Source: Vitellaria paradoxa (taxonomy: Eukaryota; Streptophyta; Magnoliopsida; Ericales; Sapotaceae). Taken from it: a DNA stretch of 64,000 nt. A program made the position numbers and the translations under genes. Positions 34,183 through 46,299 of the stretch are shown here, piece by piece (position 1 is the stretch's first letter; each line of letters begins with the position of its first letter). The stretch spans positions 248,001 to 312,000 of the forward strand of contig CM034237.1 of NCBI GenBank assembly GCA_019916065.1. The letters run 5' to 3'. Below the pieces are notes generated by a model. It was not told where the DNA came from and searched no databases. It worked only from the letters and a program-made list of their open reading frames with translations.

Positions 34183-37100
34183 ATGACTTCGGGAGGAAAC
34201 ACTACTCCCCCAGCATCTCCACGGGCAGGGGACGGTTCCACTCCTGCCAAAACTAAAGGGAGTGCATTGATTATCCGGACTCCAGGTCTGGAGCATGCCA
34301 GGAAAAGAAAAATGGAGGACCCTGAGGCGCTGAAACGGAGAGAGGAGTTGATGGTTAAGGCCAGTGAGAAGCAAGCAGAACTGGAGGAGATTCTGCTAGA
34401 GTTAAGTAAGGAGAAGGGAAAGTCTACTGCTAGCCATGCGGCCGATTCTGATTCAGAATCTGACGAAAGTTACGATGCTCTTTACAAGCACTCCACTGAT
34501 GAAGATGACGGGGACGCCCATGAACAAGAGGAGGTACGTTCTCGCTCGCGACATGATGTCACTCCTTCCAGAAAGGGCTCGCGCCATGCCAAAACCATTG
34601 CGAAACGTGACGCGAAATCTGATGCTGACGCGCTCACCAAAGTGCATCACAAAAAGAGCTCCACGAAAAAGGTGCCGGAGGCACACTCAGAAGAGACGGA
34701 TAGCTCGGACAAAGAAGAGCTGACTTCGAAGCGTAAGAAAGCGGGAAAGGCAAAGATAGAGGAGTGGAGGCAAGCAAAGGAATGGGGTGCTCAGGGCCAG
34801 AGCACACGCATGATGGCAAGGAAAGCCCTGGGGAGGATCTCTGCTTCCCCATTTGTTGATGAAATAATCGATGCAGAGCCTCCGGAGAAATTCCAAACTC
34901 CGAGGCTTAATCTCTATGATGGAAGAACTGACCCCCTGGCCACTACCGTCATTACATGCAGGCCATGACATTGTGGAGCAACAATGACCACCTTATGTGC
35001 AAAGTATTCCCTTCCAGTTTGGGGGATACAGCGCTTCAGTGGTTCCATAAACTACCCCCTAGCAGTATCCGGTGTTGGCAGCAATTGGCAGAGGAATTCG
35101 TCACTCGGTTTTTGGCTAACACAAAACAGCCCAAAACCGCTGACGTTCTCCTTACGATGAAAAGAAAACCCGGGGAATCATTGAGAGATTATTCCCGCCG
35201 CTACCTGGAGCTCTACAACGAGGTGGGAGAATGCTCGGAGCAACTGGCCGTCACCTCGTTTAAGCTGGGGTTGCAGAAGGAGGATAGGCTGTGGCTCTCC
35301 TTGACCAAAAAGCCCGCGGCCAACATGTCAGATCTTATTGCCGGATTGAGAAGTACGCTAAGGTGGAGGACGAGACACAGCCGGCCGAGCAAAAAGAAAG
35401 GAGATCCCAGGGCCAGAGAAAGGAGAAAAGCCGGGGAGGAGGCCGTCGATTCGAAGATGAGGAGAAGTCCGTCTTCGAAGCGGTCAATACAGTATTCAAG
35501 ATACCGATTTTCAAGATCCTCCCTCAAATAAGGAGTAAGCCATATTTCAAATGGCCCGGAAAGCTGCCGGACTTCCCTTGAAAGGAGAATTCCAAAAATT
35601 ATTGTGCGTATCATCAAGACAAGGGGCATCGCACCGGGGCCTGCCGATCCTTGCGGCATCATCTGGAGGAATTGGTGCGCAAGAGCCACCTTAAAGAGTT
35701 TATAGATGAGGGCAGGATCAGAGAAGCAGCCCCACAGGACAGAGAGCCAAGGGGGCAACGAGAAGAGACTGCCGGGGAGGAGGCTGCCGAGGAGATCCAA
35801 CCCCCACCAAGGGCTAGGGCACGTAGAGACGTTCCGAGACCTGCGGTCATCCACGTGATCCATATGGAGCAGCGGCCCCGGAGTGTCATCAATCACGCCC
35901 CTAATCCACCGAGTAAAGAAATCTTGGGGGTTGCAGGTCAGCCGAGCAAGCGCCCGAGGAAAGCCGCCATAGAGGGAATCACCTTTCATGAAGACGAGCA
36001 TTCTGGTGTTCAGCTGCCCCACAATGATGCCCTAGTGATCACTCTGGGAATGTTCGACTTCGAAGTGAGAAGAATCCTGGTGGACGCAGGAAGCTCAACA
36101 GAAGTTATGTTTCTGAGCTTATTTAAGAAGCTCGGACTAACTGAGGAGGATCTGGAACCGGCAGAATGCCCGCTCATAGGCTTCAATTCTGCCCCTCTTT
36201 GGCTTTTGGGCAGAGTTGTCATTCCTGTCCGTGCGGGCCCAGTGGAGTAAGAGGTTGAGTTCACTATTGTGGATTCTCCTTCTTCCTACAATGCTATAGT
36301 AGGAAGGTCGTGGATTCATGCTTTGAAGGCGGTCCCCTCAACCTACCATCAAGTCCTGAAATTCCCCTATTATGGGGAAGTGATTTCTATTTTTGGGGAC
36401 CAAAATACTTCCCAAAAGTGCTTCTCTGCAGCCCTAAAGTCCAAAACTATCCCCGAGCAAGTCCAGTTGACGGAGCTACCCGAGGATGCCCCGAAGATCG
36501 ATGATGTCGGTGGCGATCCACAGAGGAAAGTCATAGAGGGATTGGAGAAATATCAGATTGGCCCAGCTGAGGATGACAAATTCTTCCTGATCGGCACCAA
36601 CCTAAGCGCCGAGGAGCAACTAGAACTAACGGAGATGCTCTTGAAGAATATTGGAACATTCGCCTGGACTCCACATGAAATGCCAGGTATTTCTCCCGAA
36701 GTCATGACTCATAAGCTGAATGTGAATTCGGGGGTAAAACCTGTGATACAAAAGGCAAGGCGATCGGCTCTCCAGCACGCGGAGGCGGTCATAGAGGAGG
36801 TCGGCCGATTGTTAGAGGCAGAGGCCATCCGGGAAGTCTCATACCTGGAGTGGTTGGCCAATACAGTCGTGGTCAAAAAGAAGAATGGGAAATGGAGAGT
36901 CTGCGTAGACTATACAGACCTGAATAAGGCATGCCCGAAGGATCCATTCCCCCTGCCAAAGATCGACCAACTCGTTGACTCAACCGCTGGATGTTCCAGG
37001 ATGTCGTTCCTGGACGCTTATAGAGGATATCACCAGATCCCTATGTTCGGCCCTGATGAGGAGAAAACTTCTTTCATAACCCCTCGAGGCATATACTGTT

Positions 37101-39793
37101 ACAGGGTTATGCCATTCGGACTAAAGAACGCTGGAGCCACTTATCAACGGCTGGTTACGAAAATATTCAAAGAAGACCTCGGACAGACGATGGAGGTCTA
37201 CATCGATGATATGGTGGTGAAAAGCAACGAGCCGAACACTCATCTCCAACATCTCCAGCGCGTTTTTTCTACCCTTGATCAGTATGGGTTAAAATTGAAT
37301 GCTGCCAAGTGCGCCTTTGGAGTTGGCTCGGGTAAATTTTTGGGCCACTTGGTGAGCAGAATTGGAATTAAGGCTGATCCCGATCAAATACGTGCCATCC
37401 AATCTATTTTTTCTCCACGCACTAAAAAAGAAGTTCAAAAGCTTACAGGGATGGTGGCGGCACTCAATCGGTTTATCAGTAGGTCATCCGACAAGTGCCG
37501 ACCATTCTTCAGACTGCTCAAAGGGGCCAATAAGATGCAATGGGATGCTGAGGCGGACGCGGCACTGGAAAAGCTTAAAGAATATCTGACAACTGTCCCG
37601 ATATTATCAACACCGCAGCCGGGGGATATTTTACAACTATATCTGGCAGTCTCAGAACATGCAGTCAGTGCCGTCCTGCTGAGAATGGAACAAGGGAAGC
37701 AACATCCTATCTACTACGTGAACAAAATAATGCAAGGGGTGGAGACCAGATACCTTCCCCTAGAGAAGCTGACCTTGACATTAATAATGGCATCCAGGAA
37801 GTTAGCCCATTACTTCCATACACACCCCATTTAGGTGGTCACCAATCAGCCAATTGGCCATATTTTAAAGAGGGCTGATGTGTCTGGTCGGGTGGCAAAA
37901 TGGGCAGTTTCTCTCGGTGCATTCGACATAAAATTCGTCCCAAGAATCGCGATAAAGGCCCAAGTTCTGGCCGATTTTGTAGCGGAATTCACCACACCAG
38001 CCCCTGGTCCAACAAAAGAGGTTTGGCAAGTAGAAATAAAATCTGCCCCAGCCGAACATTTTGATTCCGAGCAACCTTGGCAGATCGAGGTTGATGGATC
38101 TTCGTCCAGAAAGAGAGGCGACGTGGGCATAGTCCTGACTACACTAGAAGGGGTCTCGATAGAATATGCAATAAAGCTCGAATTCGAAGTTACTAATAAT
38201 GAGGCAGAGTATGAAACTCTCTTAGCTGGGCTTGACATTGTTCGGCGATTGATGGCAAACGATGTCGTAATAAGGACTGACTCTCAGTTGGTTGCTAACC
38301 AGCTGAAGGGTGAGTATATGGCTAGAAGTGAGGAGATGGCGGAGTATTTACAAGCGGCAAAGAAGAAAATTGAAGGCTTTAATAAAGCTAGCGTGGAGCT
38401 TATTGGCAGGGATCATAATGTTCACGCTGACGCACTTGCAACGCTGGCTGCCTCTTCTCGAATAAGGTTAACCGATCAGGTTTTCTTGAAAGTTCTAAAG
38501 AGGCCGAGCATAACGAAAGATAAGGAGGTAATGTATGCTGACTTAGCCCCATCTTGGATGGATCCAATCATTGCTTACTTGAAGGACGGGACACTTCCCG
38601 AGAACAAGACAGAAGTGAGGAAGCTGCGAATAAAAGCCACCAGATTTTGGCTCTCCCCTGATCATAAGCTATACAAGAAGTCCTTCACAGGACCCTATCT
38701 TCTTTGTGTTCATCCTGACAAAGTGCAAAATTTTCTCTATGAGCTTCATGAAGGGGTCTGTGGGGCACATACTGGGGGCAGATCACTGGCACACCGAGCA
38801 ATCACACAAGGGTATTGGTGGCCAAAGATGGGGTTTGATGCTCAAGCTTACGTTCGGAGATGCAAGAAATGCCAAAAGTTCGCTCTCATTCCTCACCAGC
38901 CAGCCCAAGAAGTTTGTCCGCTAACTAGTCCTTGGCCATTCGCTCAATGGGGACTCGACATTGTAGGGCCCCTGCCAACTGCTCCGGGAAATAGAAAGTT
39001 TTTAGTGGTCGGCACCGACTACTTTACTAAGTGGGTGGAGGCAGAACCCCTGGCTCACATCAGAGATGCAGATACCATTCGGTTTATTTGGAGGAACATC
39101 ATTACCAGGTACGGCATCCCTAGGACACTTATTTCCGATAATGGGACACAATTTGACAGTGCCCCATTTAGGGAGTATTGTTCTAGATATGGAATCAGGA
39201 ATATTTATTCCACACCAGCTTACCCCCAGAGCAATGGTCAAGCCGAAGCTACAAACAAGGTCATTCTTAATGGGATCAAGAAAAAACTGGAAGTGGCAAA
39301 GGGAAAATGGGTCGATGAACTGCCATCGGTGCTATGGACGTACCGAACAACCCCTAGAAGATCAACCGGGGAGTCTCCCTTCTCTCTGGCTTACAGAGTT
39401 GAGGCTGTTATTCCGCTGGAGGTTGGCTTGCCGAGTATCAGGACTCTAGCCTTTGACAAAGGAGAGAACGATAAAGCCATGGCTATGAGTCTGGATATGA
39501 TTGATGAAAGAAGAGATCTGGCCGCGCTAAGGTTAGCCAATTACCAGCAAGAGACAAGGAAGAAATTTAATAAAGGGGTTAGACATAGAGAGTTCAGCAC
39601 TGGCGACTGGGTGTTGAGAAAATTGATGGGGAGCAGAAAAGATCAAACCAAAGGAAAGCTTGGAGCGAATTGGGAAGGACCATTCCTCGTCTCAGAGGTG
39701 CTCGGCAATGGTGCTTACAAGCTAACTGATATGGAGGGAAAGCTAATCAAAAGACCGTGGAATATAGCCCATCTAAAGTTGTACTATCACTAA
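34183..39793 (+). pseudogene. gag-pol polyprotein of the Tat-type element (disrupted)
   Basis: One long reading frame is broken by two single-base frameshifts in gag (near 34945 and 35345) and three in-frame nonsense codons (TGA 35579-35581, TAA 36248-36250, TAG 37832-37834). Order of parts: basic acidic N-terminus from the ATG at 34183; retrotransposon gag core (about 34960-35330, DTALQWFHKLPPSSI); CX2HX4HX4C zinc knuckle (about 35605-35650); aspartic protease with DAGSS (about 36080); reverse transcriptase with YIDDM (37199-37213); RNase H (about 37590-37830); second, archaeal-type RNase H (about 38080-38460, VDGSSSRKRGDVG); integrase with HHCC zinc region (about 38765-38875) and catalytic D (38957), D (39137) and E (39245). 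All catalytic residues checked are present. Alternative start at 34108 is possible. The product would copy and integrate the element, but this copy cannot make the whole polyprotein without readthrough or frameshifting. Confidence 0.9.
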
Positions 39794-41413
39794 TTTTGCT
39801 GTATATTTGTTGATTAAAGACTTTGTACATTTATTGAAAAGCGACTCTTTTGTAAGCAATGAAAGCAATTTCAAAAGCTCGAGATAACTCCCAACTTAGC
39901 AAAAAGACGCCATGATCGGCTTGCCGAGCATTGGCACGAAAGAATGCCACATCTCCTTTGATGTTGGCCTGAAAAGAATTATCAAAAGAAGCCACGCTCG
40001 GCTTGCCCAGCGTTGGTACAATCCTGGTGTACTGACCAGGAATTCTCTTTAGACTGAGATTCAATTCCTCAGTCTTCTGAAAAGAATTATCAAAAGAAGC
40101 CACGCTGGGCTTGCCCAGCGTTGGCACAATCCTGGTTTATTTACTGACCAGGAATTCTCTTTAGACTGAGATTCAATTCCTCAGTCTTCTGAAAAGAATT
40201 ATCAAAAGAAGCCACGCTGGGCTTGCCCAGCGTTGGCACAATCCTGGTTTATTTACTGACTAGGAATTCTCTTTAGACTGAGATTCAATTCCTCAGTCTT
40301 CTGAAAAGAATTATCAAAAGAAGCCACGCTCGGCTTGCCCAGCGTTGGTACAATCCTGGTTTACGGACCAGGAATTCTTCTTAGGCTGAGATTCAATTCC
40401 TCAGTTTTCTGAAAAGAATTATCCAAAGAGAACCATGCTCGGTTCACCGACCATCGGTACAGAAAGAATCCACATCATTTCTGATGATTGGGACAATCCT
40501 GGTTTGCTCGACGGCTGGACACGCTCCTCGAGCCAGAATTCAATAATCTATTGGTTGGAAAGAAAAGAAGCCACGCTTAGTTTTCATAAGCATTGGTACA
40601 ATAGATGTTAAAGCTCTCACAACACAAAAAATCCTCTCAAAGGAGCTCGGCGTTGATGTACAAAAGGCCTTGTATCATAAAAATTCATTTCTCCAATGCT
40701 CGCCATGGATTTGAAAAGCAAAATTTTACTCAAAAAGCAAATCTCTCTGTTATTACATGAAAGCTGGATGACGGCCGAGCACATCGAGGTATGTGAAAAT
40801 TATTAAAGACATTCCTCTTTAGCAAAAGCTTGAAGTTATTTGATGAAAAGCAAGTTATTACTTGAACTTGTTGCCCTTGAAAGACTTGATACTTAGAGCA
40901 TTTCTATTAAATCTTATCGTAGCTCGATTATTGGTACAGATTCATTCAAGACACATACCTCAACACAAGCACAAAACATATAAATAGAAAGGTACACTCC
41001 CAATGGGAAAAAGCGAGATTGAGACTAATCCAAAAATCTTTTATTACGTATTTTTAATACACTTACAGTACGATTATACTTTACATAATGGTCAACCGAA
41101 GAAGCTATCCTAAATCCTAAACCTAAGGTGAGGCATTAACATTTGTTATAGGGGTTTGTGGCTATCTCGTGTGAAAAAACATCAAGATACTCCTCGGCTG
41201 CCCTCCCTATAACTTCGTCAACAACCAAGTCAAAGTATTCTTCAACCAATTCGTCGGCAGTTCTAAACAAGCAAAGGCATGGAAACACAAAGCAAGATTA
41301 GAGAAAGACCAAAGTTTTTTCATTCATTCAGACTTAAAAGCTTTACATAGTTCATCGCGTTGTTACATCTGACTTGAATGAAAAAGCAAAACAAAAAAAA
41401 AATATAAAGAAGC
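39794..41413. other. Non-coding spacer after pol in the Tat-type element
   Basis: It carries the tandem array (39971-40410 plus a degenerate extension), then AT-richer sequence with no convincing gene. CGGCTTGCC-type motifs continue past the array to about 40600. The 3' end of the antisense gene borders it at 41414. Confidence 0.6.
39971..40560. repeat. Tandem array of 108-112 bp units with a hairpin
   Basis: Four full units start with GAAAAGAATTATCAAAAGAAG at 39971, 40079, 40191 and 40303 (108, 112, 112 and 108 bp). A degenerate fifth starts at 40411. Each holds a short inverted repeat: CGCTGGGC-TT-GCCCAGCG is perfect in units 2 and 3, with one mismatch in units 1 and 4. A second inverted pair, GACTGAG...CTCAGTC, also occurs in units 1-4, with one mismatch in unit 4. 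Such arrays between pol and the 3' LTR are known in Tat elements and can seed satellites. Confidence 0.9.
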
Positions 41414-43978
41414 TCACTTCTCTCCCCCCTTAGCTGGATCACTCTCCACAACCAGTTCAATCTGTTCAATCTGTTGGGGTGCTTGGGAGGTGTTCTTCTG
41501 AGCACTATCCACCTCAACCTCCCCTTCGTCGACGGTCTCTTCAGCAGTTTGAACTGAGGGAGTTTGAGGTGGACGTTCGAAGCTGAACTGAGGAGTTAAG
41601 CGTTCTGGATCAGGATAAGGGACCTCTGTGTATATAGGGTTGGTGTGATCGATGTTGTTTTTCTTCATTGCAGCCTCCCAACCCTCAAGGAAAAAGTCGT
41701 TGTGAGCATCCCTCATATCCACGCAATCGTTGATCTGCGCCTCCACATCAGCTTCGGCTTTCTCCTCCGCCGCTCGAAGGGCGGTTTCTTTGCCTTCCAA
41801 AGCCCGAGTCTTCAGCGCAAGCTCAGCTCAGAGGTTAGCCAGCTCCTGCTTCGACTTACTTTGCTCGGCTCTGGAAGTCTCCAACTCCTTCAAAAGAAAT
41901 TCTTGCCCAGCCTTCGTCGAGGATAACTCAATCTCAGCCCTCGAAAGTTTGCCCTTGACCTACAACAGCTCTTCGTCTTTACGGATCAGGATCTTGTCCA
42001 TAGACTCCATCCGAGCTTTGTTCCCCGCTACTTGGCCAAGGGCAATGTTGAGTTGATTCTCGAGCTCGTTCTTTTCATCTCGGAGCTGGCTTCTCTCTTT
42101 TGCCAGAGCGTCATTGCTGGACTGAAGATTCTTCTTTTCCTTTTCTAAGGTCCTCACGTTTGCTTTCAAGTCCTTTATGTCTGACCTGTCCTGCTCGGCT
42201 CTGGCATTGGAGGCTTGGCTCCGAGCAATAAGCTCCATTGTGTAGAGAGAAGTCTGTGGAGAAGAGTAGAGAGTTAGAAAAAGCATAGTAGCAAAAGGAT
42301 GAACATAAAGGAATATGATTTTACTTACAGAAATAATATTGTTCATTAGAGCCTTGTGAATATCCTCCGTTTTATTTTTTCTCCTAGCACGAACGTCCTG
42401 AGGAGGGAGGACACCTTTAAGAAACTCCTCGGCATGGTTGAAGGCTGTGTCTTGGATAGTGAAGGGCCGGCCCTGAGGGAACTCAAGGCTGGGGATAAGG
42501 ATTTTTGGGACAAATGGAGGAGAATCTCGAACCGGATTGGCTGGATACTCGATGGCGAGCGGCACAGGTCCAATCGGTTGAGGTGGCAGTGGCTCGAAAG
42601 TCCTCGGCGACGCATCCTTAGCTGGAGGCGCATCTTTAGAAGGTGTTGCCTCCTTTCCAGCAATCACTTGAGGCAGCTTTGATTGCTCGACAGCACGAGC
42701 CGCTTCCGTGGACTGCGTCTTGGCCCTTTTTTGCTCAGGGCCGGAGGGTTTTTGTTTAGGCGCCTCCTGCTCATTTCTTTTCTCAATCTTTACTTTCAAA
42801 ATCTGTTCGGCGGTTGCAGAAGCAGGGGCTCTCCCCTCATCGAGCTTCCTTTTGCCAGCAGCTTTTTGCTCATGAGCTTTTTTCCTCTTGGCCTCCTCGA
42901 CCTTCTGCTCTTTCGCCTTCGCCATGGCGAGCTTTTTGTAGTCGATTTTTGAGGCCATGTCTCCTCCCCCTTCTTCTTCGGAACTAGAGAAGTATTCGAA
43001 GGCTGAGGGTGGTTGAACTTCTTCCTCTTCCTCCTCTTCTTCCTCCTCGTCCAGAAGAATCAGTCTTCGTTTCCTCGGCTGCTCGGCAGATTCGAGAACA
43101 ACCACTTCTGGAGCAGGGACTTGCTCGGCAATCAATGGGAGAGCGAATAGAGGTGGACGCACCCACTCCGGATGCCTTAAAGCGTAATAATCTTCAGAGG
43201 TCGCGAAGCCTTGAGGAGGAGCGATAAATGTTTGATGGGAGGGAGTGAAGCCGAACAAAATCGGAACCGCTCTGGCAAATGGGTAAAGATCCGGACCTCT
43301 AAGGAATGAGAACACCTGTTTCAGATGATCTTTGTCGGCGCGGATACCAGTGGCCCAAAACTTCTTTGATTGGACGGCTGCACAGGTGTTAGATCAAACA
43401 GTTAGAAGGCATAAAAAAGATAAAAAAATGAAAAACGAAGAAGAAAAAGAACTGGTAGCATTCGAAATCAACCAACCTGGGCCCAAAGAAACCCGATGGA
43501 CGATTGGATAATGATCTTCGTCTGGATCGTGCGTCCAGTGACCTGTGACGACGCACAGGTCACTTTCTGACTTAATCGTATCAGGCAGCGTGTGGACCAA
43601 GGCTTTTTCTGGTCGGGATTTCAGGTACCACCGGTTCTCATCCTTCTTCACTTTTTGGATGGAGTAGCAGTAAAGAAGATCCCACTTGGATATGTGGAAC
43701 CCGTATCGCCTATTTATTTCTATTACCCCATTAACAATTCTGTAGAAGTTGTGGGTAAGGTTCCTAGGGCCAAGGTCTAGAATGCTCATCATAGAGCGAA
43801 GAAAAGGGTGTAGGGGGAACCTAAGGCCACCTTCGGTGATGGCCACTATGGGGAACTCCCCCGTTTCACGCTCGCCTTGCTCGGCAAGCCTAATATCTAC
43901 ATTATGAGGAATTTGGTACTTTTCCTTGAAAGCCCTAATTTTTTCCTCAGAGTTTAACTCATTTGCAAGTCTACCCAT
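41414..43978 (-). pseudogene. Antisense gene of the Tat-type element (three exons, two nonsense codons)
   Basis: On the strand opposite gag-pol, a spliced frame runs from the ATG at 43978 through exon 1 (43978-43477), exon 2 (43377-42329) and exon 3 (42253-41414). Splice sites are GTTGGT...GTGCAG and GTAAGT...CCACAG and keep the frame. Exon 1 has a region like the Pfam 'putative gypsy type transposon' domain (LRFPLHPFLRSMM...ILDLGP). Exon 2 is low in complexity: an acidic run of Glu, then Lys/Ala/Glu-rich and Pro-rich stretches. Exon 3 is predicted coiled coil (repeated Leu/Lys/Glu heptads). Two in-frame nonsense codons lie in exon 3 (TAG 41960-41962, TGA 41828-41830), after which the frame continues to GGEK and a stop. 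Function is unknown in the family; the frame survives far better than chance. A TATATATATG motif upstream at about 44133 could be its promoter. Confidence 0.75.
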
Positions 43979-44471
43979 GACGGAAAATTTGAAATAAAAA
44001 GGATTAACTCACTAGGAACGAAGAACGATGGGAAGGATGAAAGCTCGAGAAAACGGAGACTCAGAGAGAAAGGAGCAAACGAAATCTGATGGCTCGAATC
44101 GCGGAAAGGAAGTAGAAGAAGATGAACCCAGTATATATATGTATACGTGTGTGTATCCGTGGGGGTAACCGAAGCGTTACCAATAAAAAGGCAACGGGCG
44201 GCAAAAATGGCATTTATTACCGCCCCAGTTTTTAAACTTCTGACCACTCGTGTTTTAACAGCGCGGATTTGGGAACCCGCGTAAGCGGCGCAGTAGGTGA
44301 AAAGCTAAAAAGGCTCTACGCGTGTCATTTACGAGGAGAGAGAAGAGTCCAATCGGATTTAAAGCGCGACGGGAGGACACTAAACGACGAACCGCGTGGA
44401 AGGTTGAACCGTTTGGTAAGGTGAGGTTCCTTTGCTCTGCTACTCTGTCCGGAAAATACCATTTTCCAACC

Positions 44472-44486
44472 AGAGTGGGGGCAAAA
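44472..44486 (+). promoter_or_regulatory. Polypurine tract of the Tat-type element
   Basis: AGAGTGGGGGCAAAA directly precedes the 3' LTR start at 44487, as expected for the plus-strand primer of a gypsy element. Confidence 0.8.
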
Positions 44487-45387
44487 TGTTAGGCAAAATT
44501 ATATGCAGGTGTACGGACTGCCGACCAAGTGTAAGTGAGAGCCACGTGGCCCAGTGCCGAGCAGTTTCGTTGCATCCACGAAATCATTCGCCGAGCACGT
44601 TACATTGTGACACGTGGCGTGTTGCCGAACAGTCGATTGGTACCACGAGAGTTCCACGTGAGGATCATACATGGACACGAGTCTGTGGGTTAATACTCCA
44701 GACGACCCTGAGCTTCCGCACCTACGGATAGTACGTTGCTACGTGGCTTCAGCCGAGGACGCTAATAGTTAAATTGTTCGGCCAATCGATTGGCGGCTAG
44801 TAAATGTTGGGTCTGGGACCCGCTGCCTTAAAGAGGGTTCGTGACCATAAATGCAGCATAGTTATGACTGAACTGGGTGTTTACCTCTGAAGAATTAACT
44901 AAATCGATTCATCTCGTTACGGGTAGTTGACGGACGTGACAGAAAGACAGTCTGACCCTGAAATTCCGGTTGTAATGGCATGTTAAGCCGTCAGAAGTAT
45001 TAAATGAAGGGCATGGTGTATTAAATGAGAGATTTGAGGCATTAAATGAAAGGGAAGTGCATTTAAAGCAAGGAGGGAAAAAGGAACACGGAAGCATACG
45101 TAATGTCAAATCACAGGTATACTTTAATGATTATTCGAGTTACTATAAATAGAACATTCCGCTGAACAACAGAGGTAAGCTGACTATTGCCAACTTAAGT
45201 TTTCACTTATTTCCTCCTGAAGGTTTCCTTCTTTGAGCGACTTACTGACTTAAGCATCGGAGGGTTTTCCGGCCAGAGACCTCCCCTCCGGCCGTAACCT
45301 TTCTTTTTGTCTTTGTTCGGCAGGTCGGCGATTGCATTTCCAGTTGGCGTGGTCAGCAGTTCAGGCAGTAATTTTTACTGCCGAACA
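44487..45387 (+). mobile_element. 3' LTR of the Tat-type gypsy element
   Basis: 901 bp, starting TGTTAGGC and ending GCCGAACA, followed by the CATTG target duplication. Compared by eye with the 5' LTR there are about 15-16 substitutions and one single-base indel (near 44840), most of them transitions, about 1.7 percent. Confidence 0.95.
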
Positions 45388-45565
45388 CATTGCATTGTTT
45401 GCATAATTGCAAAATAGTAGCAAGTGTTGTTTTCTAAGTCTATCTGTATGATAAAGAGTGATTTCTATTTTTGTCTTGTCGTCACCTTCAAACAAATTTG
45501 TAAAATTCCAAAAGAGTGAATGAGGCAAAAAGTGGAAGTGGCCTTTGGCAGGCCAAATGAAGTAC

Positions 45566-46268
45566 CAGAAAGTTGATTCGTCCACAGTACTTGCATAAGC
45601 TCCTCCAGCTACAAGTAACCCTATTGTAGCACCTGTCAACAATCTCCCCTACAGTTCAAGAAAACCAGCAATTTAGAAACTGATATACGTTAACCAACTT
45701 TCAATTAAAATTCATAGAAATGAAAAATTATCACGAGCAACAGAACAGGAAAAAAACACACACACAATGGAAGTCTTGTATTTGAAAACCATTAAATATG
45801 AACTTAAAAGACTAGCAATTCAGTTAACAGCTCAAATAAAAACAACGTATCACTGTTGTTCAACTGCCTTTGTTAAGCTTAAAGTTTTGACAAAAAATCA
45901 TAGCAAGATACCAGCATCTTGCCAAACAAAGCCCACCAAAAAAAAAAAAAAGGTAACCCAGTCTTCAAATTCAGACTCCCATACTCACAAATACATGAAT
46001 ATATAACAGAATTGTTTGTCTGCACCTCAGTGTGGAAATAACAGAAATGAAAATTCCAAAGTTATTTTACATATATTTGCACCAAATACAGTGCAATTCA
46101 CGGCTGTGAGGACGCCGTTGTCAATGGACACAAAATCTTCCTTGCCAACTTGTGTCTAATTTGGCTTAAACCATTGCTCATATAGCATTGGGTGAAATCA
46201 AATTGGATAACTACGTCCAAATATATGATACGTATACCTATATAGAAGTGTGTGTGTATGTGTGTGTG

Positions 46269-46299
<31 letters not shown>

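Larger units (their letters stand above)
33185..45387 (+). mobile_element. Complete Ty3/gypsy retrotransposon, Tat type, 12.2 kb
   Basis: Full structure: 5' LTR, primer site, gag-pol, tandem array, antisense gene, purine tract, 3' LTR, with a perfect 5 bp target duplication CATTG (33180-33184 and 45388-45392). A second RNase H of archaeal type between pol RNase H and integrase, an antisense gene and tandem repeats before the 3' LTR are traits of the plant Tat lineage (including Retand and Ogre relatives). By hand the LTRs differ at about 15-16 sites plus one indel in 900 bp, so the insertion is fairly young. It interrupts the PYRD intron. It is probably not autonomous because gag-pol is broken. 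Confidence 0.93.

Noticed and set aside
39971..40560. CRISPR-like array
   Set aside because: Repeats are contiguous with no unique spacers, in a eukaryotic retrotransposon; it is an ordinary tandem array.
41645..43227. Plus-strand frames opposite the antisense gene
   Set aside because: They are mirror frames of the minus-strand coding exons, rich in Ser/Leu/Arg, and lack continuity across the intron sites.
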